A stretch of 64,000 nt of DNA from Pseudomonadota bacterium (lineage in GTDB: Bacteria; Pseudomonadota; Gammaproteobacteria; Steroidobacterales; Steroidobacteraceae), in assembly GCA_025351005.1 (NCBI GenBank), contig JANXWS010000057.1:1-64000 (forward strand), in the 5' to 3' direction. Positions 1-7,976 of this stretch are shown piece by piece. The position numbers and the translations under genes are program-made. The notes under the pieces are model-generated. The model did no database searches. It was not told where the DNA came from and worked only from the letters and a program-made list of their open reading frames with translations. Position 1 is the stretch's first letter. Each line of letters starts with the position of its first letter.

Positions 1-85
1 AATGATCACGGGCGGGTTGGCGGCAGGGGCCGCCGTGGGGACTCGGCCGATGCTAGTGGGGGACGTACTCAGGAAACGCTCTCGC

Positions 86-113
86 TTGAGGTGCGATGGT
101 CTCGTCGTATAAT
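86..113 (+). promoter_or_regulatory. sigma70-type promoter of tRNA-Glu
   Basis: A perfect TATAAT (108-113) lies 16 bases downstream of TTGAGG (86-91). The predicted start near 120 would give a short 5' leader before the tRNA at 156. This is the only consensus -10 box at this end of the window and fits the strong expression expected of a tRNA. Confidence 0.75.
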
Positions 114-155
114 AACAGGCTACCGCGCGCCGGCACCTCCCAACCCGTTTTCACC

Positions 156-231
156 GCTCCCATCGTCTAGAGGCCCAGGACACAGCCCTCTCAAGGCTGG
201 TACGAGGGTTCGAATCCCTCTGGGAGCGCCA
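156..231 (+). tRNA. tRNA-Glu (anticodon CUC)
   Basis: The 76-base gene folds as a cloverleaf: acceptor GCTCCCA (156-162) pairs with TGGGAGC (221-227), the anticodon stem CAGCC/GGCTG encloses loop CTCTCAA with anticodon CTC at 190-192, and the T arm is GAGGG-TTCGAAT-CCCTC. The discriminator G and an encoded CCA (229-231) are present. The D-arm sequence GTCTAGAGGCCCAGGAC is the one typical of bacterial tRNA-Glu. It decodes GAG, a frequent codon in this G+C-rich genome. No T-run terminator follows. Confidence 0.95.
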
Positions 232-309
232 CCCCATCGCGGTCAGCCCAGGGATTACATGACGAGCCTCAATCGGCCGGAACCGGGTCGCGCGATGCGG
301 GGCGGATGA

Positions 310-327
310 GGTCCTGGCGCCAGGACC
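310..327. repeat. 18-bp perfect palindrome in the tRNA-downstream gap
   Basis: GGTCCTGGCGCCAGGACC is a perfect inverted repeat without a spacer, about 80 bases after the tRNA. It is followed by GAAGCG, not a T-run, so it is not a standard intrinsic terminator. It could be an operator or a transcript-end hairpin. The rest of the gap from 232 to 541 shows no gene I can support. Confidence 0.5.
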
Positions 328-541
328 GAAGCGACCAATCGGACCGGCCGGGTTTGAGACTTGCGCGATCGGGACCGCGAAGCTCGCGCAACGTCGTGTG
401 CCAGCGGGAGTCGATCCGATCCTACTCACGCGCGAATTACAGCGCAGACGCCCGCCCTCAAATGGCCGCCCGCGGCGTCCGCCAGCGCCGGCGCGGATTG
501 AGCACGGCGGCGCCGGCGCGCCCTCGGAGCGCCCGATGCTG

Positions 542-826
542 TCAGCGCGGGTGCCGCTCGTCCTTCTCGCCGCGGTAGGCGAGAGCCTTGCGGAGTGAGC
601 CCATCGCTGCTCTGGAGTCGGCGATCGCCTGTGCCTTGAAGCCGCCGAAGTCGTGCGGCGCCTCCTCCATGTAGTGGACAGCGTCCTCCAGCTCGTGAAT
701 CGCCTTCGCGATCCTCGGGTGCCGGCCGGCCTCTTCGCGGACCGACTCCCCGGCCCGACCTGCGGTCGCCACAAGCATCCCGCCGCCGAGGGCGAGGACC
801 GAGATCAGAGTGCGACGATTCGTCAT
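542..826 (-). CDS. small exported protein of unknown function
   Basis: I do not recognise a named family. The 94-residue product starts with MTNRRTLISV and has a hydrophobic signal peptide, probably cut near residue 26 (VATAGRAG), followed by a helical, charged mature part of about 70 residues. The stretch HxLEDAVxYMEEAPHDFGGFKAQAI resembles small uncharacterised periplasmic proteins that carry an H-D-F-G-G core. The ATG at 826 was chosen over the longer frame because GGGAG sits 7-8 bases upstream and the signal peptide begins here. A TATAGT box lies about 90 bases upstream on this strand. It is probably periplasmic. Confidence 0.7.
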   Translation of the reverse strand: MTNRRTLISVLALGGGMLVATAGRAGESVREEAGRHPRIAKAIHELEDAVHYMEEAPHDFGGFKAQAIADSRAAMGSLRKALAYRGEKDERHPR

Positions 827-913
827 CAGAGTCTCCCGTGCTGGAAATTGGCGATTGGGCGTCGTAAGTCCAGGCGCCACGTGGCCAACGCGCGGGCGCC
901 GGATGTGCCCTGC

Positions 914-919
914 ACTATA
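914..919 (-). promoter_or_regulatory. -10 box for the small exported protein
   Basis: TATAGT on the minus strand at 914-919 would start transcription near 907 and give an 80-base leader for the gene at 826. No clear -35 is visible. The remainder of the 827-1137 gap holds nothing else I can support. Confidence 0.35.
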
Positions 920-1137
920 CCGGCCGCGCACGCCGGGTTTGATGACGGCCGGCGGATCAGACGCTGGCGCCGGCGGCCGCCCGAAGCGCTCGCATCCGTC
1001 GGCATGCGCCGGTACATTCAGACGCTTGAGACGGCGCCCCTCGACAGCGGTGTCTCGTGCGACGATTCGGGCTGTGGCGCTGCGCGCCGGCGCGCAGCGG
1101 AAGCCCAGTCCCCTAACTCTCTGGCGCAAAAGAGAAA

Positions 1138-1608
1138 ATGACGTCAAAGATAGTTATCGCCGCTGCGACGCGCGACGACTCGCGGGACATCTGGACCTGG
1201 CGCAACGATCCCCTGACCCGAACCATGTCCGTCGCGACCGAGGAAGTCGGCTGGCTGGAGCACACCGCCTGGTACGAGGGCTCGCTCACCGACCGCGATC
1301 GATACCTGTACATCGGCCGTGTTGAATCCGACGAGAAGGTCGGGATGTGCCGCTTCGACGTCGACACCAGCACCGCGACGACTGCCGTGTCGATCAACCT
1401 CAACCCGGCGATGCGCGGCAGGAAATTGTCCCGGCAACTACTGGCAGCGGCGATCTCCGCCTTCTGGAACGTGCGAAGAATGCGCCTGATTGCAATCATC
1501 AAAAGGAAGAATACGGCCAGCATGCGCTGCTTCAGCGGCTGCGGCTTTCTGCTCGTTGCTGAGGACGGGGAATACCTCGAATGGCGTCTCGACCCGGGAC
1601 CGGGCTGA
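1138..1608 (+). CDS. GNAT-family N-acetyltransferase
   Basis: The 156-residue product has the GNAT layout: an N-terminal sensing strand with WTWRNDPLTR, a central beta strand region (VGMCRFDVDT), an acetyl-CoA loop of the form LNPAMRGRKLSRQLL around residues 93-107, and a C-terminal NTASMRCFSGCGF motif where the cofactor-binding helix ends. It resembles the acetyltransferases of surface-sugar modification (PseH/PseG-associated type), but the substrate cannot be read from sequence. AAAGAGAAA precedes the ATG. The codons ATA, AAA and AAT in its last third are less G+C-biased than those of neighbouring genes, a weak hint of transfer. Confidence 0.8.
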   Translation: MTSKIVIAAATRDDSRDIWTWRNDPLTRTMSVATEEVGWLEHTAWYEGSLTDRDRYLYIGRVESDEKVGMCRFDVDTSTATTAVSINLNPAMRGRKLSRQLLAAAISAFWNVRRMRLIAIIKRKNTASMRCFSGCGFLLVAEDGEYLEWRLDPGPG

Positions 1609-1751
1609 GCCCGCGTCCGCTGGCCGGCCGCTCGACGGCTGATACGCGTCGAGAGGGCAACGCAATTCAGCGAGGCGTCACCGGTCGCACGTATCAACCG
1701 ACGCCGGAATTGCGCAGAATGACGGTCACAACCACTCCCGCGGAGGACGCG

Positions 1752-2123
1752 ATGACCACGGCCTACTGGTGCGTGCTGATAGCCGGACTCCTGCCCTATG
1801 CGGCGACGCTGAGCGCGAAGGGCGGCAGCCGCTTCGACAACCACAACCCGCGCGCGTGGCTGGCGGCGCAGACCGGCTGGCGGGCGCGAGCACACTCGGC
1901 GCAGCTCAACGGCTTCGAGGCCTTCCCGCTGTTCGCTGCAGCGGTCATCATCGCCCACCATTTGGGCGCCCCGCAGCCACGAGTCGACGGGCTCGCGCTC
2001 GTCTTCGTCGCCGCGCGAGTCGTGTACCTCGGGGCCTACATCGCCGACCTCGCCTTGCTGCGCAGCATCGTCTGGTTCGTCGGCATCGGCTCTTCGGTCG
2101 CGATTTTCCTCGCTGGCAGCTGA
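1752..2123 (+). CDS. MAPEG-family integral membrane protein
   Basis: The 123-residue product has four hydrophobic segments in the MAPEG arrangement (membrane-associated proteins in eicosanoid and glutathione metabolism). Family signs are the N-terminal helix TAYWCVLIAGLLPYAAT, the polar DNHNPRAWLAAQTGWRARAHSAQLNGFEAFPLFAAAVI core, and the YLGAYIADLALLRSIVW segment. Bacterial members are often called glutathione-transferase-like, but for this short form no reaction is established. The ATG at 1752 was picked from a longer open frame because CGGAGG lies 6-11 bases upstream and it is the first membrane-compatible start. Confidence 0.75.
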   Translation: MTTAYWCVLIAGLLPYAATLSAKGGSRFDNHNPRAWLAAQTGWRARAHSAQLNGFEAFPLFAAAVIIAHHLGAPQPRVDGLALVFVAARVVYLGAYIADLALLRSIVWFVGIGSSVAIFLAGS

Positions 2124-2186
2124 CCAGTGGCGCCGGCAAGCTGTTTTGGCTAGGGTGACCGCGGTTTCAACGGCGCCAGGGTTGCC

Positions 2187-2999
2187 ATGAATCCCGCCGA
2201 CCAGCGCGTCGCCGAACTCGTCGACAAGTGGCTGCAGAGCATCGAGCTGCACCTCAAGTACGCCTCGCTGACGGACGAGGCGTACTGGCAGGTGCAGCCC
2301 TGGAGCCGCCACCAGCGTCCGGCCGGGTGGATTCTCGACCTGGCGTTCGGCCGCGCACGCGAGCTCAAGCGCCAGATCGAGCAGCGCCGAGCGAACGGCG
2401 ACGTTGGCTTCGGCGAGGCCCTGGAACTGATGGCGTTCCTGGCGAACCTGGTCGGGGCCCAGCATATCGAACGGTTCATTCCGCTCGCCGATCCGGAGCG
2501 CGAAAACGCCGCCGTCCTCGGCCAAACGGAGTCGAAGCTCACCGCCCTCAGCACGACGACGACCCAAACGCGCTCGCTTCTCGAGCCGACGCGCGAGATG
2601 CGGATCCTGCCGCCCGCCGCGCCCGCGCCGGGCGAAACCGGCGAGGACACGGCGCGACCGGTACCGACCGCGGCAGCGGCGCCGGCGCCGGGGCCCGCCG
2701 CACCGACGCCGCCACCGGCCGCGGCGGCGCCCCCGGCAGCACCACGTCCGCCGCAGCCGTCCGCGACCGCGTCGCCGCAGCGCCAACAACGCCCGGCACC
2801 GGCCAAGCACGTGGCGTTGCCCGAGCCGGGCACCGTCGAGGCTCAGATCATCAGTGACGCGGTACGGCTGCTCAAGTGGGGTCGCCAGTGGCACGAACTC
2901 GCGGGCGCGATCTCCCGCATCGCCGACCGGCCCGGAGTGGTCGAGGTCCGCAAGTGCCTCCGGACCTATAAGGCGGCGATCGAGAAAGCCGCGCAGTGA
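2187..2999 (+). CDS. unrecognised protein with a Pro/Ala-rich linker
   Basis: I do not recognise this 270-residue protein. It has an N-terminal helical domain (about 1-115, beginning MNPADQRVAELVDKWLQSIELHLKYASL), a low-complexity Pro/Ala/Thr linker (about 145-210), and a C-terminal helical domain (about 215-270, IISDAVRLLKWGRQWHELAGAISRIADRP). There is no signal peptide or membrane segment, so it is probably cytoplasmic. The two-domain layout with a flexible linker would suit an adaptor or DNA/protein-binding role, but no motif decides it. The frame is supported by strong G/C bias at third positions and by SD-like AGGG before the ATG. Confidence 0.65.
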   Translation: MNPADQRVAELVDKWLQSIELHLKYASLTDEAYWQVQPWSRHQRPAGWILDLAFGRARELKRQIEQRRANGDVGFGEALELMAFLANLVGAQHIERFIPLADPERENAAVLGQTESKLTALSTTTTQTRSLLEPTREMRILPPAAPAPGETGEDTARPVPTAAAAPAPGPAAPTPPPAAAAPPAAPRPPQPSATASPQRQQRPAPAKHVALPEPGTVEAQIISDAVRLLKWGRQWHELAGAISRIADRPGVVEVRKCLRTYKAAIEKAAQ

Positions 3000-3081
3000 C
3001 CGCCCGCCGTTGGCAGGGCCCGCGCGCTTGCGTAGTCTTGGCCGCCCCGCCGCTCGCCGGCGCCTCGCCGAGGACCATGCC

Positions 3082-3558
3082 ATGCTTACATTCCGCGCCG
3101 CCCTCGCCGCGCTCGCGCTCATACGCGCCGCGGGCGCGTTGGCGGCCCCAGAGTCGCCGGCTGAGGAAGCAATCGACTACCGGCATTCCGTCTACCACGT
3201 GATCGGCTGGAATTTCAGCCCGATGGCCGCGGCCGTCACCGGCAAGGTCCCTTACGACAAGGACGCCTTCCTGAGGCAGGCGACGCGCGTCGCTCTGTTG
3301 GCGCCGATGCTGCCGGAGGGGTTTCCGGCGGGCTCCTACGTCGCCGGCAAGACCCGGGCGAAGCCCGCCATCTGGGAGCAGCGCGCGGAATTCGACGAAC
3401 TGCTGCGCGCGCTGGCGGCCAAGAGTGCCTCGCTCGCCGAGATTGCCAAGACCGGCGATCTGCAACAGATCAAGCCCGCGTTCAACGAGCTGGCCCAGGT
3501 CTGCAAGGACTGCCACAAGAAGTTCAGGGAAGACGAGGACAAACACCACGCGCACTGA
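3082..3558 (+). CDS. cytochrome c' family protein (periplasmic c-type cytochrome)
   Basis: The 158-residue protein has a signal peptide (MLTFRAALAALALIRAAGALA) and one C-terminal haem-attachment site CKDCH at about residue 145, the late position and helical context typical of class II cytochromes c (c'/c556). Features of the four-helix bundle are visible: YRHSVYHVIGWNFSPM near the N-terminus and FNELAQVCKDCHKKFRE at the end. It is expected to carry one covalent haem in the periplasm, in electron transfer or NO handling. It converges on a cytochrome b561 gene six bases away, a pairing often seen for c'/b561 and suggesting the two work together. GAGG lies upstream of the chosen ATG. Confidence 0.88.
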   Translation: MLTFRAALAALALIRAAGALAAPESPAEEAIDYRHSVYHVIGWNFSPMAAAVTGKVPYDKDAFLRQATRVALLAPMLPEGFPAGSYVAGKTRAKPAIWEQRAEFDELLRALAAKSASLAEIAKTGDLQQIKPAFNELAQVCKDCHKKFREDEDKHHAH

Positions 3559-3564
3559 TGCTCT

Positions 3565-4287
3565 TCACATCAGCACGAGCGGCGCCTGTGGTGCGGTAGC
3601 GATCGCCGACGCGAGCAGTGCCGCAAGCAGCACGACGATCGCGATCGCGACGCCGATGCGCTGGTCCGCAATCTCCAGGGCTGCCGGGACGTCGCGCTTC
3701 CGACCGGTCACGAGCGGAGCGATCAGGTCGAGGCCCAGCACACGGCGGTAATAGAGCGCCGCCGCCACGTGCACGGACACTGCCGCGAGTATCAGGTTCG
3801 ACATTAGCCGGTGCCAGTAGCTGAGCGTGTCGCTCGCGTCCTGGCTCAGGTAACCGAACAGCGGCCCGGTGTTGCTGACCTCGTCGTTGGCGAACAGGCC
3901 ACAGCCGGCCTGCAGCGCCAGCAGAACCAGCAACGCGAGGATCATCCAGCCGCCCGCCGGCGTGTGCCCGACGAAACGCGGAGCGCGACCGCCGCGGAGC
4001 GCTACGAGCGACGCGATGACCGCTCGTGGGCCGCGCATGAAGTCCGCGAAGCGGGCATGGGCGGGTCCGACGAAGCCCCAGGCAATGCGGAACAGCACCA
4101 GCACCAGCACGGCACAGCCGCAAAACACGTGCTGCGGGAACGCGGACATGCCGATCCAGTGGGTGACAAACGAGCCGCCGACCGCGAGGGCGAGGCCCCA
4201 GTGGCAGACGCGGAGCGGCAGGTCCCAGACGAGGCGACTCCGCCCGTCGGCCCCCGCATCGTCGGTCGGCGTGAAATCGTGTCGCAT
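3565..4287 (-). CDS. cytochrome b561-type membrane protein
   Basis: The 240-residue product has four or five hydrophobic helices and the histidines of the prokaryotic cytochrome b561 / Ni-Fe-hydrogenase b-subunit family: RVCHWGLALAVGGSFVTHW near the N-terminus, PQHVFCGCAVLV in the next helix, and SYWHRLMSNLILAAVSVHVAAALYYR toward the C-terminus. It would hold two b haems and pass electrons between the quinone pool and a periplasmic partner. The convergent cytochrome c' gene is the obvious candidate partner. I used the ATG at 4287 (MRHDFTPTDD) rather than the longer frame starting at 4350, whose extra residues look non-coding; neither start has a strong SD. Confidence 0.85.
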   Translation of the reverse strand: MRHDFTPTDDAGADGRSRLVWDLPLRVCHWGLALAVGGSFVTHWIGMSAFPQHVFCGCAVLVLVLFRIAWGFVGPAHARFADFMRGPRAVIASLVALRGGRAPRFVGHTPAGGWMILALLVLLALQAGCGLFANDEVSNTGPLFGYLSQDASDTLSYWHRLMSNLILAAVSVHVAAALYYRRVLGLDLIAPLVTGRKRDVPAALEIADQRIGVAIAIVVLLAALLASAIATAPQAPLVLM

Positions 4288-4437
4288 GCCGAACGTGGGC
4301 CCCGGATTGCTCCATTCTAGCCTGCAGGCGGCCGGCGCCCGGCGTGGCATTGCAGGACGGCCGCCGCTTTTGCAGAATCGCCGCCCGCGGCCGACGGTGC
4401 GGAACTCGGCCGGCTACGGCCAGTCACAGGCGACGCC

Positions 4438-5379
4438 ATGATCGAAGTCAAGACTCTCACGAAACGCTTCGGCGACGTCGTCGCCGTGCGCGACCTGTCG
4501 TTCCGGGTGGTGCCCGGGGAGATCCTCGGTTTTCTCGGACCGAATGGCGCCGGCAAAACGACGACGATGCGCGTGATCGCGGGCTACTTGGCTCCGACGG
4601 CGGGGACTGCCTCGGTCTGCGGCCATGACGTCGCGCGCGAGCCACTCGCGTCGCGGCGCTGCCTCGGCTACCTGCCGGAGGGCGCCCCGCTCTGGCCGGA
4701 GATGACGCCGCGCGGCTTTCTCGACTTCATCGCCGACGTGCGCGGGCTCGCGGGCGACCTGCGGCGCCGGCGGCTGGCCGAGACGATCGGGCGGCTCGGT
4801 CTCGAGGACGTGCTCGAGCGCAGCATCGAGACCCTGTCCAAGGGCTTCCGGCGCCGCGTCGGCCTCGCGCAGGCGATCCTGCACGACCCGCCGGTGCTGG
4901 TGCTCGACGAGCCCACCGACGGCCTCGACCCGAACCAGAAGCACGAGGTCCGGACGCTGATCCGCGAGATGGCGCCCGGCAAGACGATCGTGATCTCGAC
5001 CCACATCCTCGAGGAAGTGCACGCCGTCTGCACGCGCGCGATCATCGTCGCGCGCGGCGAACTGCTCGTCGACGAGCGCCCGGCGACGCTCGAGGCACGC
5101 TCCCGCTATCACAACGCCGTGACCGTGACGGCTGCGGCCGAAGCGGACCTCGACCGGATCGCCGCCGCCGTGCGCGGCCTGGCCCAGGTGGCCGCGGTCG
5201 AGGTCGATGCGCCCGACTTGCGGCTGACTGCACTGCCGCGGGCGGGCGAGGAGCTCTACGAGCGCATCGCCGAACTCGCACGCGTCGAGCGCCTGCCGTT
5301 GCACGGCCTGCGGCTCGAGACCGGCCGCCTCGACGAAGTGTTCCGCGCCATCACGACCGGCACTGAGGCAGCGCCGTGA
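4438..5379 (+). CDS. GldA-type ABC transporter ATP-binding protein
   Basis: This 313-residue ATPase shows Walker A GPNGAGKTT (about residue 37), signature LSKGFRRRVGLAQA, Walker B VLVLDEPTDGLDP and an H-loop histidine in ISTHILEEV. The C-terminal ~90 residues form the accessory domain of the CcmA/GldA group. It energises the transporter whose membrane subunit follows with a 4-base overlap (GTGA). The four-gene order ATPase, permease, GldG-like, DUF4340 is the widespread bacterial version of the GldAFG exporter; outside Bacteroidetes it is not tied to gliding and its substrate is unknown. Confidence 0.9.
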   Translation: MIEVKTLTKRFGDVVAVRDLSFRVVPGEILGFLGPNGAGKTTTMRVIAGYLAPTAGTASVCGHDVAREPLASRRCLGYLPEGAPLWPEMTPRGFLDFIADVRGLAGDLRRRRLAETIGRLGLEDVLERSIETLSKGFRRRVGLAQAILHDPPVLVLDEPTDGLDPNQKHEVRTLIREMAPGKTIVISTHILEEVHAVCTRAIIVARGELLVDERPATLEARSRYHNAVTVTAAAEADLDRIAAAVRGLAQVAAVEVDAPDLRLTALPRAGEELYERIAELARVERLPLHGLRLETGRLDEVFRAITTGTEAAP

Positions 5380-6110
5380 GCGCGTTCAGCGCGGTCTATC
5401 GGCGCGAGCTCGCGGGCTCCTTCGCGACCCCGCTCGCCTACGTGTTCATCGTCATTTTTCTGCTGCTGTCCGGCGCCTTCACGTTCTGGCTGGGCGGCTT
5501 CTACGAGCGGGGCCAGGCAGACCTGGCGCCGTTCTTCAGCTTCCATCCGTGGCTGTACCTCTTTCTGGTGCCGGCGGTGGCGATGCGGCTGTGGGCCGAG
5601 GAGCGCCGCAGCGGCAGCATCGAGCTGCTGTTGACGCTGCCGGTCCGGCCGGGAACCATCGTGCTCGCGAAGTTCCTCGCCGCATGGACCTTCGTCGCCC
5701 TTGCGCTCGCGTTGACCGTCCCGATCTGGATCACGGTCAACTACCTGGGCTCGCCGGACAACGGCGCGATCCTGGCGGGCTACCTTGGCAGCCTCGCGAT
5801 GGCCGGCGCCTTCCTCGCGATCGGCGGCTGCCTGTCGGCCGCGACTCGAAGCCAGGTCGTCGCGTTCATCCTGACGGTTGTGGTCTGCTTCCTGCTGCTG
5901 CTGGCCGGCCAGCCGCTGGTGCTCGATGCGTTTCGCGGCTGGGCGACGCCTGCGGTCGTCGATGCGGTCGCGAGCTTGAGCTTCCTGACCCATTTTCAGG
6001 CGATCTCGAAGGGCGTGCTCGAGCTCAGGGACGTCCTCTACTTCGCGATGACGATCGGCGTGTGGTTGTACGCGACGACCCTGGTACTCGAACTGCGCAA
6101 GGCGGACTGA
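5376..6110 (+). CDS. GldF-type ABC transporter permease
   Basis: The 244-residue product has six hydrophobic segments of the ABC-2 type, starting AVYRRELAGSFATPLAYVFIVIFLLLSGAFTFWL, a layout shared by GldF and NosY. The cytoplasmic motif RLWAEERRSGSIELLLTLPV is the hallmark of this permease group. The GTG start overlaps the stop of the ATPase gene, implying translational coupling. It should form the membrane channel of the exporter in the inner membrane. Substrate unknown. Confidence 0.88.
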   Translation: MSAFSAVYRRELAGSFATPLAYVFIVIFLLLSGAFTFWLGGFYERGQADLAPFFSFHPWLYLFLVPAVAMRLWAEERRSGSIELLLTLPVRPGTIVLAKFLAAWTFVALALALTVPIWITVNYLGSPDNGAILAGYLGSLAMAGAFLAIGGCLSAATRSQVVAFILTVVVCFLLLLAGQPLVLDAFRGWATPAVVDAVASLSFLTHFQAISKGVLELRDVLYFAMTIGVWLYATTLVLELRKAD

Positions 6111-6113
6111 GGG

Positions 6114-7976
6114 ATGCGCGAAGTGACGGGCCGGACCCTGGGCATTGCGACGTTCGTCGTGCTGGCGGTGCTGTTCGTGGGCCTGACGGTGGTCCTTGAC
6201 CACAGCCTCAAGGGGGCGCGCCTCGACCTGACGGAGAACCGCCTGCACACGCTCGCGCCCGGCACCGACCACCTGCTGGGCGGCCTCAAGGAACCGGTCA
6301 ATCTCTACTTCCACTTCTCGCAGCAGGCGTCGGTCCCGGTGCCGCAGCTGCGCGCCTATGCCGGCCGCGTCCGCGAGCTGCTCGAGGAATTTGCGGCGCG
6401 TTCCGGCGGCCACATCCGGCTGCACGTCGTCGATCCACAGCCGTATTCCGACGACGAGGACCGGGCGACCGAATTCGGTCTGAAGGCCGTGCCGCTCGGC
6501 CGCGGCGATGAGCCGATCTGGTTCGGGCTTGCCGGCACCAACTCGACCGACGGCCGGTCGGTCATCGAGTTCTTCCAGCCGCAGAAGGAGGAGTTCCTGG
6601 AGTACGACGTCGCCCGCCTGATCCACGAGCTGGCGGCGCCGGCCCGCAAGGTCGTTGGCGTGCTCAGCACGCTCCCGCTCGGCGGCGGCTTCGACCCGGC
6701 GAGCGGCGGCATGCAGCGGCCCTGGATCGTCGAAGGGCAGGTCGCCGAGCTGTTCGAGGTGCGCACGATCGCGCCGGACGCGGTCACGCTGCCGGCCGGG
6801 CTCGACGCGCTCTGGGTCGTGCAGCCGAAGGGCCTGTCACCCGGGCTCGCCTACGCGATCGACCAGTACGTGCTCGGCGGCGGCCGCATGCTGCTGTGCG
6901 TCGATCCGGACGCGCTGTTCGATCCCGGCGCAGGTGCGGGCGCCGACCGTGCCTCGACCCTCGAACCGCTGCTGTCGGCGTGGGGCGTCGGCTACGATCC
7001 GCGCCGGGCGCTCGGCGACATGGAACACGCGCTGCTGGTCGGCGGCGCCGGCGGCCAGCCGGTGCGCGACCCGGCCTTCGTAGGGTTCGGCGAGGGCAGC
7101 CTCGCGAAGGGCGACGTGATCACGGCCTCGCTCGGCACGATCAACTTCGCCACGCCCGGCTTCCTCGAGCCGCGCCACGTCGAGGGCGTGAGCTTCGAGC
7201 CGCTGGTGACCTCCGGACCGGAGTCGGCACCGATCCCGACGGACACGCTGCGGCTCGCGCGGTCGCCCGGCAGCCTGCGCCAGGGTTTCAAACCGACCGG
7301 CCGCCGCTACGTCGTCGCCGCCCGCATCTCCGGGCTGCTGCCGAGCGCCTACCCCGGCGGCCCGCCGGCCGGCGTGACGCCGGCCGGCCCGCACCTCGCG
7401 CGCGCGACTGCCCCAGCCAACCTCGTGGTCGTCGCCGACAGCGACTTCCTCGCCGACATGATGTGGGTCCGCGTCACGACGATGTTCGGCGAGCGCGTCG
7501 CCGAGCCCTCGGCCAACAACGGCGACTTCGTGCTCAACGCGCTCGACAACCTGACCGGTAGCGCGGACCTGCTCGGCATCCGCGGCCGGCCGACGTTCAG
7601 CCGCCCGTTCACCCGCGTCGAGCGCCTGCGGGTCCGCGCCGACGAGCGCCTGCGCAGCAAGGAGACCGAGCTCGAGGCACGCCTTGCCGAGACCGAGCGC
7701 AAGCTTGCCGAGCTGCAGAACGGGCGCGCCGATCGTCAGTCGCTGACCCTGTCGAGCGAGCAGCAGCGCGAGGTCGAGCGCTTCCGGCAGCAGAAGCTCG
7801 ACATCCGCCGGCAGCTGCGCGGCGTGCGCCGCGACCTCGACGAGCAGATCGAGGCGCTCGGCACGGTCCTGAAAGTGATCAACGTCGTCGCGATGCCGGT
7901 CGTCGTGTCGCTGGTGGCACTGCTCGTATCCGTGGTCGCGCGACGCCGGCGCCGCGCCCGCGCCGGGGCGTCATGA
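6114..7976 (+). CDS. GldG-like ABC transporter auxiliary protein
   Basis: The 620-residue product has a transmembrane helix near the N-terminus (about 10-28) and another at the C-terminus (about 590-612), with a large extracytoplasmic region between. Early motifs RLDLTENRLHTLAPGTDHLL and VNLYFHFS match the GldG / intraflagellar-transport-like domain fold of ABC accessory proteins. The segment at about 505-575 is rich in Glu, Arg and Leu heptads (ELEARLAETERKLAEL) and probably forms a coiled coil before the last helix. It sits 3 bases after the permease and overlaps the next gene by 4. It likely helps the exporter on the periplasmic side. Confidence 0.85.
   Translation: MREVTGRTLGIATFVVLAVLFVGLTVVLDHSLKGARLDLTENRLHTLAPGTDHLLGGLKEPVNLYFHFSQQASVPVPQLRAYAGRVRELLEEFAARSGGHIRLHVVDPQPYSDDEDRATEFGLKAVPLGRGDEPIWFGLAGTNSTDGRSVIEFFQPQKEEFLEYDVARLIHELAAPARKVVGVLSTLPLGGGFDPASGGMQRPWIVEGQVAELFEVRTIAPDAVTLPAGLDALWVVQPKGLSPGLAYAIDQYVLGGGRMLLCVDPDALFDPGAGAGADRASTLEPLLSAWGVGYDPRRALGDMEHALLVGGAGGQPVRDPAFVGFGEGSLAKGDVITASLGTINFATPGFLEPRHVEGVSFEPLVTSGPESAPIPTDTLRLARSPGSLRQGFKPTGRRYVVAARISGLLPSAYPGGPPAGVTPAGPHLARATAPANLVVVADSDFLADMMWVRVTTMFGERVAEPSANNGDFVLNALDNLTGSADLLGIRGRPTFSRPFTRVERLRVRADERLRSKETELEARLAETERKLAELQNGRADRQSLTLSSEQQREVERFRQQKLDIRRQLRGVRRDLDEQIEALGTVLKVINVVAMPVVVSLVALLVSVVARRRRRARAGAS

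Noticed and set aside
1-85. partial coding sequence at the left edge
   Set aside because: Two frames stay open for a while but no motif or composition supports a gene, and the strong tRNA promoter follows.
151-774. 207-aa minus-strand ORF ending in RDSNPRTSLERAVSW
   Set aside because: It reads the antisense of the tRNA-Glu; this peptide is a common artefact of translating tRNA genes.
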